A stretch of 11,838 nt of DNA from positions 1 to 11,838 of the forward strand of contig JAHFQD010000023.1 in NCBI GenBank assembly GCA_023266455.1, given 5' to 3'. Shown piece after piece: positions 7,468-11,838 of the stretch. The stretch comes from Candidatus Muproteobacteria bacterium. GTDB taxonomy: Bacteria; Pseudomonadota; Gammaproteobacteria; Acidiferrobacterales; Sulfurifustaceae. Under the pieces are notes generated by a model. It did not search any database, was not told where the DNA came from, and saw nothing but the letters and a program-made list of their open reading frames with translations. Numbering within the stretch: position 1 is the stretch's first letter; each line of letters starts with the position of its first letter. The position numbers were made by a program, and so were the translations under genes.

Positions 7468-9486
7468 TCAATGCAGCGTCGTGCCGGAAGCCGAGTCGGT
7501 CGCAGTGGTGTCGTATACCGCGACCGGCGGGTTCGCATTGACATGCGCTAAACGAATCAAACCACCGGCGTCCAAGATCAGCGCGACCGTACCATCTCCA
7601 AGAATGGTGGCGGCGGCGATGCCGTCGATCCGGCGGTAATGCGTTTCAAGACTTTTGATCACGACCTGCTGTTGCCCCAGAATCTCGTCGACGAACAAGC
7701 CAGCGCGACTACCGTCGGCTTCGATGACGACCACCGTTCCCTGCGACACATCTTCAGAGCGCGGTTTGATGCCGAAAATATGATGCAATCGCACCAGCGG
7801 CAGATAATCCTTACGCATCGCGAACACTTCTCCGCCGCCAGGCAAACGCTGTATATCTTCCAGGCCCAGACGTACGGATTCGGTAATCGAAACGAGCGGT
7901 AAGATGTAAGTTTGTGCGCCTACCTGGAGGCCGAGACCGTCCAAGATCGCGAGCGTCAGCGGCAAGCGCATGACGAAGCGCGTGCCGTGGCCGGGACGGG
8001 AACTGACCTCAACGTTTCCGCCCAACCCGCGCACGTTGTTGCGCACCACGTCCAGTCCAACGCCGCGACCGGAAAGATCGGTAACTGATTCGCTGGTGGA
8101 GATTCCCGGCAAGAAAATAATTTCGTTCAACTGCTCCGGCGTCAGCCGTGTATTCGGCGCGACCGCGCCAGTCGACATCGCGCGTTCGAGAATTTTGTCG
8201 TATGGCAGTCCGCGGCCATCGTCTTCGATTTCGATGATGACGTTGCCGCCCTTCTGCTTGGCTTCCAAGCGGATATAACCCATCTCGGGTTTGCCGGCGG
8301 CGCGGCGTTCTTCCGGCGATTCGATTCCATGATCCAACGAGTTGCGCACCATATGCAGGATCGGATCACTGATACGTTCGATAACCGTTTTGTCGAGCTC
8401 GGTCTGCTCACCGCCGAGCCGCAACTCCACTCGTTTACCGAGTTGTTCGCCGATATCGCGCACCAGGCGTGGTAGACGACTGAACATGAAACTAATCGGC
8501 AGCAGTCGAATACTCATGACGCTTTCTTGCAATTCGCGCACGTTGCGCTCGAGTAACGACAACCCCGCGAACAATTGCGGAAGATCCTCGCTGGTAAAGT
8601 GCGTCGCTGTCTGCCGCAACATCGTATGAGTAATAACGAGTTCACCGACGACATCCATTAGGGTGTCGACTTTATGCGTCGCGATACGCAGTGACGTTCC
8701 GTGTAATTTGACGCCCCCGGTGCTCGCCTCCGCAGACGCTTCGCCTTGCGCCACCTTTACCGACGCCGCTATGGGAGAAATTTCCAGCAAGGCGTCGTCG
8801 ATCACCCAAGCGAAAACCTCGTCGATAGCCGGGCGCGAAATATCGCCCTGCAATTCGATGGTCCAACCGAGATAACAGGATTCAGGATCGAACTCGCGCC
8901 ACGCGGGCAACGCCTGGAAATCGCAGCGGACTTTCATCTCGCCAAGGCGCTTCAGCTCGCGCATGATGCGTAATGGATCGTTGCCACTGCGAAAAATACC
9001 GGCCGTTGGACGAAACACGATGCGCCAACCGGTTGCGGAAACGATCACCTTCTCCGTCGTCTCCAGCGGCTCGCCCTCCGCGGACGTACGACGCAAATCT
9101 TCCAGTGCCAACGTCACTTCTTCCACTGGCCGTTTGTCTACCGTACCGTTGGTGCGCGCGGCGTCGAGCAGGCTGCGCAAGCAATCAACCGAGCGCAACA
9201 GGAGATCCAATATCGGCTTATCAGGTGTGCGTCGACCTTCGCGCAAATCGTCCAATAATCCTTCGAGTAAATGCGAGAAATCGGCGATCCAACCGAAGCC
9301 AAAGGTACCGCTGCCGCCCTTGATTGAATGCACGACACGGAAAATCGCGTTTAACATCTCGCGCACATCGAGCGCGTTGGAGTCGGGGTGACTTTCCAAA
9401 CGCAGCAACGATGATTCCATATTGGCCAAGCCTTCGAGACTTTCGTCGAAGAAGGTTTGATGAAATTGGCGTAGTTCGATGACCAC
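7468..9486 (-). CDS. cheA: Chemotaxis histidine kinase CheA
   Basis: CheA autophosphorylates under receptor/CheW control and passes phosphate to CheY and CheB. The domains in order are: P1 histidine phosphotransfer (about 3-115) with H53 in VVHSIKGGSGTFGF; a P2-like module (about 147-240, with the GNDPLRIMRELKRLG and CYLGWTIEL segments common in non-enteric CheA proteins); P3 dimerisation (about 262-330); P4 kinase with N box HMVRNSLDHGIE (N382), G1 EDDGRG (421-426), F box FLPGIST and G2 GRGVGLDVV; and P5 CheW-like (about 515-650). All nucleotide-binding motifs look intact, so the kinase should be active. The start is GTG at 9486, two bases after the cheY stop, with GGGA upstream, so translation should be coupled to cheY. 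The 672-residue length is normal. Confidence 0.97.
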   Translation of the reverse strand: MVIELRQFHQTFFDESLEGLANMESSLLRLESHPDSNALDVREMLNAIFRVVHSIKGGSGTFGFGWIADFSHLLEGLLDDLREGRRTPDKPILDLLLRSVDCLRSLLDAARTNGTVDKRPVEEVTLALEDLRRTSAEGEPLETTEKVIVSATGWRIVFRPTAGIFRSGNDPLRIMRELKRLGEMKVRCDFQALPAWREFDPESCYLGWTIELQGDISRPAIDEVFAWVIDDALLEISPIAASVKVAQGEASAEASTGGVKLHGTSLRIATHKVDTLMDVVGELVITHTMLRQTATHFTSEDLPQLFAGLSLLERNVRELQESVMSIRLLPISFMFSRLPRLVRDIGEQLGKRVELRLGGEQTELDKTVIERISDPILHMVRNSLDHGIESPEERRAAGKPEMGYIRLEAKQKGGNVIIEIEDDGRGLPYDKILERAMSTGAVAPNTRLTPEQLNEIIFLPGISTSESVTDLSGRGVGLDVVRNNVRGLGGNVEVSSRPGHGTRFVMRLPLTLAILDGLGLQVGAQTYILPLVSITESVRLGLEDIQRLPGGGEVFAMRKDYLPLVRLHHIFGIKPRSEDVSQGTVVVIEADGSRAGLFVDEILGQQQVVIKSLETHYRRIDGIAAATILGDGTVALILDAGGLIRLAHVNANPPVAVYDTTATDSASGTTLH

Positions 9487-9488
9487 GG

Positions 9489-9851
9489 TTATCCCAAAAC
9501 TTTTTTAACTACCGTTAACAACTGTTCAGGATTGAAGGGTTTGACAATCCATCCCGTCGCCCCAGCGGTGCGACCTTCCTGGCGTTTTTTATCTTGCGAT
9601 TCGGTCGTCAGAATAAGAATCGGCGTGAATCGATAGTCGGGAAGCGTTCTCAAATTTTTCACCAGCGAGATGCCGTCCATATTCGGCATGTTGACGTCGG
9701 CGATCACCAAATCGAATTTCCGTCCGCGCGCTATTTCAAGCGCTTCGGCGCCGTCGGTCGCTTCGATGACCTGATGACCCACGCTCCCAAGCGTGAAACT
9801 GATCATCTGCCGCATGGTGGCGGTGTCATCGACAGTGAGGATAGTTGCCAT
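9489..9851 (-). CDS. cheY: Chemotaxis response regulator CheY
   Basis: This is a single-domain receiver of 120 residues that, when phosphorylated by CheA, would bind the flagellar motor switch or another output. It has acidic residues D8/D9, phosphoacceptor D52 in VIADVNMPNMDG, switch threonines T82/T83 in LILTTES, and K104 in VKPF. The aromatic switch position after the Thr is not Tyr as in E. coli CheY (Trp101 lies just before the VKPF segment). There is no effector domain. The start is ATG at 9851 with a strong AAGGAG. It lies 15 nt after the receptor-like gene and 2 nt before cheA. Whether it drives flagellar motors or serves as a phosphate sink or alternative output cannot be told from the window. 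Confidence 0.95.
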   Translation of the reverse strand: MATILTVDDTATMRQMISFTLGSVGHQVIEATDGAEALEIARGRKFDLVIADVNMPNMDGISLVKNLRTLPDYRFTPILILTTESQDKKRQEGRTAGATGWIVKPFNPEQLLTVVKKVLG

Positions 9852-9866
9852 AGCCCGACTCCTTCT

Positions 9867-11264
9867 TTAAAACAATTCCACGGCAGGACCGGCGTTGGCA
9901 TCCGTCCGATCCGACGCCGGAGGCGCTGGAGGCGGAGGAGCAACATCGGTCATGTCGACTTTAATTTCGGATTCAATTCGATGGCCTTGCTGCGCGCGCG
10001 CCAACCATTGGCGATCGCCTGGCAACCCTTCAAGCAAGCTCTTATCGAGCTTCAACGTCTCTTGCATCAAATGGAACAGCGTGCGCCGTAATTCATCGAG
10101 TGGTGACAACATGCCGTTCAACTGCTGGCTGGTGATGTCGTGGAACTGCAACGAGATCACCACGTTCTGTACGTCTTGTGCGATTTCGCGGCTAAGCGCG
10201 TTGATGCTGCTGACCGTCTGCGCCACTTCGCGGTTTTTGCCGTCCAACGAACGCGTGAGCCGGATAACTTCGTCTTTGATCTTGAGCGCGTGTTTGACGT
10301 CGGCGGCCGACAGCATGCGCATGTCGCCATAAGTTTTGTTCAAGCTCGCGCGCACTTCGTTTAAGTGGTGGCGAATGCGATCGCTGAACTCGTGCGAGCG
10401 CTTGCTCAAACGCCGTACTTCGTGCGCAACGATGGAGAAACCGCGTCCATGTTCGCCGACGCGCGCGGCTTCGATGTCAGCGTTGAGCGCGAGCAAACTG
10501 GTTTGGTCGGCGAGTTTTTCTACGTCCACCAAGAATCCGTCGATGGCTTGCGTACGCTTTTGCACCGCGTCGAGTTCTTCCACCATCTTGATCGAAAGGT
10601 CGGCAACGCGTACGACTTCGTCCGCCATGCGCGTTAGACGCTCGTCGGATACGCGAATAAAGTCTTTAAGAGATTGCGGACTGCCGTCGACTGTACCGCC
10701 TTGGGTACCTTCGAGAAGTTCCATCGCTTGGCGCGCTTGCACCGTGGCTTTATGAATAACCGCTTGGAAACTGTTGGCGATCGTGGTCGCGGCCTGCTCG
10801 ACCTGTTGCGTAACCGCGTGGATCTGTTTCCGCAGACTTAATGTCGCATCACCATAACGTTGCGCCACGTCGACCCACCGCCGCAGCAATTCTTCCAAGT
10901 GTCGCTTTTGTTGTTCCGTCGCCATCGAACGCAACAACTCGTCGACTTGCGGCAACGGATCGGGTGATTCGCTTTTCGGCAACAACGCTTCCAGCTCTTC
11001 CTGGAGCGACGCTTTCGGCGCCGCCGCTGGCGCCGCCTCGTTGTTGTCGTTGGCCTTCATATGTTCCTTCAGCCGATATCCCACCAAACCGATGAGAAAT
11101 GCGCTTATTAATGTCAGCAGGCCCGAACCGATGGCGACCGCGACAGGCACGAACGCCGCGCTCCACAACCAAGCCGCGACAATGGCGACGATGGCCCAAA
11201 TCCACCAATTGACCAGTGACGTCGATTCGTGAAGCCGGTGTGTTAAATCGGAAATTTGTTTCAC
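9867..11264 (-). CDS. Membrane-anchored chemoreceptor-like protein with a CheZ-like D-x-x-x-Q motif
   Basis: This 465-residue protein starts at GTG 11264, overlapping the STAS gene stop as GTGA; an in-frame upstream start at 11375 would lie inside the STAS gene and is rejected. Two adjacent membrane helices (about 20-38 and 42-64) with almost no loop anchor it. No periplasmic domain or HAMP is visible. A long coiled-coil region follows, with the receptor-like tip [32 protein letters not shown] (from about 251). The usual N-arm methylation segment is replaced by a Gly/Ser/Pro-containing stretch (185-200), so it may not be methylated. About 105 residues after the tip comes [11 protein letters not shown] (D376, Q380), resembling the CheZ active-site motif. 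A Pro-rich linker (442-449) leads to a C-terminal AVELF, not xWxxF. Its place before cheY matches that of an extra receptor gene in Che2-type clusters. Receptor-like is certain; a phosphatase role is inference. Confidence 0.85.
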   Translation of the reverse strand: MKQISDLTHRLHESTSLVNWWIWAIVAIVAAWLWSAAFVPVAVAIGSGLLTLISAFLIGLVGYRLKEHMKANDNNEAAPAAAPKASLQEELEALLPKSESPDPLPQVDELLRSMATEQQKRHLEELLRRWVDVAQRYGDATLSLRKQIHAVTQQVEQAATTIANSFQAVIHKATVQARQAMELLEGTQGGTVDGSPQSLKDFIRVSDERLTRMADEVVRVADLSIKMVEELDAVQKRTQAIDGFLVDVEKLADQTSLLALNADIEAARVGEHGRGFSIVAHEVRRLSKRSHEFSDRIRHHLNEVRASLNKTYGDMRMLSAADVKHALKIKDEVIRLTRSLDGKNREVAQTVSSINALSREIAQDVQNVVISLQFHDITSQQLNGMLSPLDELRRTLFHLMQETLKLDKSLLEGLPGDRQWLARAQQGHRIESEIKVDMTDVAPPPPAPPASDRTDANAGPAVELF

Positions 11265-11566
11265 TGCTTTTTTCCAAGCATTTCGTCGAGGTCGAACAGC
11301 GCCGCGGCCTCGCGCAACGATGGGCTGATCGACTGCCAGTGCATTTCGATGTTTGCCGCCCGTACCGCGCGGCAAAACGCCGCCAGTACCTGCAAGGTCG
11401 CGGCGTCGACACGTTCGACGCGGCTCGCATCCAAAGTCAACGGCGCGGCTACGGTGAGCGCGCCTTCTAATTCACTATAAAGGTTGCGTGCGCTTGTAAT
11501 ATCCAACACCGGCTCGAAGACGATCCGGGTCTCGTTGCCCTCTCGCACGACCTGAACCCCGTTCAT
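11261..11566 (-). CDS. STAS-domain protein, first gene of the chemotaxis operon
   Basis: This 101-residue single-domain protein has the STAS (anti-anti-sigma, SpoIIAA-like) fold: a first strand around [18 protein letters not shown], the central [22 protein letters not shown], and a last strand/helix segment near [19 protein letters not shown]. In SpoIIAA the loop has D-S-S-G with a phosphorylatable Ser; here it is D54-A55-A56-T57, so that Ser is Ala and only the neighbouring Thr could be modified. Such proteins usually bind a partner in a switchable way. Its gene overlaps that of the receptor-like protein by 4 nt (GTGA), which suggests that the two proteins work together. The ATG at 11566 is preferred, with GGAG seven bases upstream; an in-frame TTG at 11572 is poorer. 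It follows the putative sigma-54 promoter and leader hairpin. Confidence 0.85.
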   Translation of the reverse strand: MNGVQVVREGNETRIVFEPVLDITSARNLYSELEGALTVAAPLTLDASRVERVDAATLQVLAAFCRAVRAANIEMHWQSISPSLREAAALFDLDEMLGKKQ

Positions 11567-11582
11567 ATCCAATCTCCATAAA

Positions 11583-11603
11583 ACCCGCTATTTCGGGGCG
11601 GGT
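11583..11603 (-). promoter_or_regulatory. Leader hairpin before the STAS gene
   Basis: On the minus strand ACCCGC pairs with GCGGGT (six pairs, nine-base loop CCCGAAATA) and is followed by TTTTA. It lies just before the GGAG of the STAS gene, within the expected 5' UTR. It could be an attenuator-like or transcript-stabilising stem. The T run is too short for a confident terminator. Confidence 0.4.
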
Positions 11604-11629
11604 CCCCCGTTGCTTCCTGAGATGTTAGG

Positions 11630-11646
11630 AGCAATAGATATGCCAA
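11630..11646 (-). promoter_or_regulatory. Putative sigma-54 (-24/-12) promoter of the chemotaxis operon
   Basis: On the minus strand the sequence reads TTGGCATATCTATTGCT. The invariant GG and GC doublets are 12 bases apart (first G to first G), exactly as in the sigma-54 consensus TGGCAC-N5-TTGCW, with one mismatch in the first element. Transcription would start near 11619, leaving a leader of about 53 nt before the STAS ATG. Sigma-54 control would need an enhancer-binding protein. No equally good sigma-70 or sigma-28 site was seen here. Confidence 0.6.
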
Positions 11647-11784
11647 CCACACGAATTACATGCAAAAACGATCGTTACCTAGAGGATAGACGCTCTAAGG
11701 AAGGGGTGTGGGTGAACCAAGGGACAACAGCAGGAGACGGCGCGCCGTTACGACGCACCGAAATAGGTGGCTTACTCGGGCTTT
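11647..11784. other. Upstream intergenic region with a 12-bp perfect palindrome
   Basis: This spacer lies between the C-terminal gene fragment at the right edge and the putative sigma-54 promoter. It holds the perfect palindrome ACGGCGCGCCGT at 11737-11748, about 120 bp upstream of the predicted transcription start, a usual distance for an enhancer-binding protein site. Open frames cross it on both strands but lack start signals and recognisable content. Confidence 0.35.
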
Positions 11785-11838
11785 TTAGGACGGCAAATTG
11801 TTCAAAATAGCGTCTTTTACCGCGGCTAATTTGGCTTC
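11785..11838 (-). CDS. C-terminal end of an unidentified protein entering from the right edge
   Basis: From the right edge one minus-strand frame reads EAKLAAVKDAILNNLPS and stops at TAA (11787-11785). The segment is a plausible amphipathic C-terminal helix, and the stop is followed by a real intergenic gap. Seventeen codons are too few to name a family or to be certain of the frame; another minus-strand frame also stays open here. If it is real, it is a gene in the same orientation as the chemotaxis operon but separated from it by about 220 nt with its own promoter region. Confidence 0.35.
   Translation of the reverse strand, partial: EAKLAAVKDAILNNLPS

Noticed and set aside
11265..11375. 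N-terminal extension of the receptor-like protein to an upstream in-frame start
   Set aside because: It would overlap 111 bases of the STAS gene. The GTG at 11264 gives the typical GTGA coupling and starts just before the membrane helices.
11647..11784. Riboswitch or sigma-28 promoter upstream of the STAS gene
   Set aside because: I looked for TAAA-N15-GCCGATAA and for cyclic di-GMP riboswitch core sequences and found neither.
11610..11810. 66-codon plus-strand frame at the right end
   Set aside because: It crosses the sigma-54-like element and the palindrome on the opposite strand, lacks a convincing start, and resembles nothing I know.

Overview
The window reads as a chromosomal segment of a Gram-negative proteobacterium, most likely a gammaproteobacterium. 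The main evidence is the gene order of the chemotaxis cluster, which matches the second (Che2, F7-class) cluster of Pseudomonas aeruginosa as I remember it. A sigma-54-like -24/-12 promoter and a secreted cupin fit this. I infer the organism; no species is recognisable. Almost all genes lie on the minus strand; the only convincing plus-strand gene is the cupin.

Left part (1-1958, minus strand): the 5' end of hsdM, a type I restriction-modification methylase that runs off the left edge, preceded by a DNase I-like endonuclease/exonuclease/phosphatase (EEP) protein. Between them are two very small ORFs. They form a chain of ATGA stop/start overlaps and an apparent -1 frameshift at an AAAA run. 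This looks like an accessory or defence segment. Middle part (1959-2947): a divergent spacer, a lone plus-strand secreted cupin, a shared bidirectional terminator, and a 43-codon minus-strand ORF that I do not recognise.

Right part (2948-11838, minus strand): one compact chemosensory operon. In transcription order it encodes a STAS-domain protein, a membrane-anchored receptor-like protein, CheY, CheA, CheW, a transmembrane chemoreceptor, CheR, CheD and CheB. Gaps are 2-33 nt, with two 4-nt stop/start overlaps. The chemoreceptor and CheW would control CheA. CheA would phosphorylate CheY and the receiver domain of CheB, while CheR, CheB and CheD would set receptor methylation and deamidation. 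The chemoreceptor ends in DWTEF, which fits the xWxxF pentapeptide that tethers CheR/CheB. A good -24/-12 element lies about 65 bp upstream of the first gene, with a hairpin in the presumed 5' UTR.

The most interesting signal is in the receptor-like protein. It keeps the chemoreceptor hairpin tip but has no HAMP and no canonical methylation segments. At the position of the C-terminal adaptation helix it carries QFHDITSQQ, which reproduces the D-x-x-x-Q spacing of the CheZ phosphatase active site (QDFQDLTGQ in E. coli). No cheZ, cheC or cheX is visible in the window, so this protein may be the signal-termination factor.
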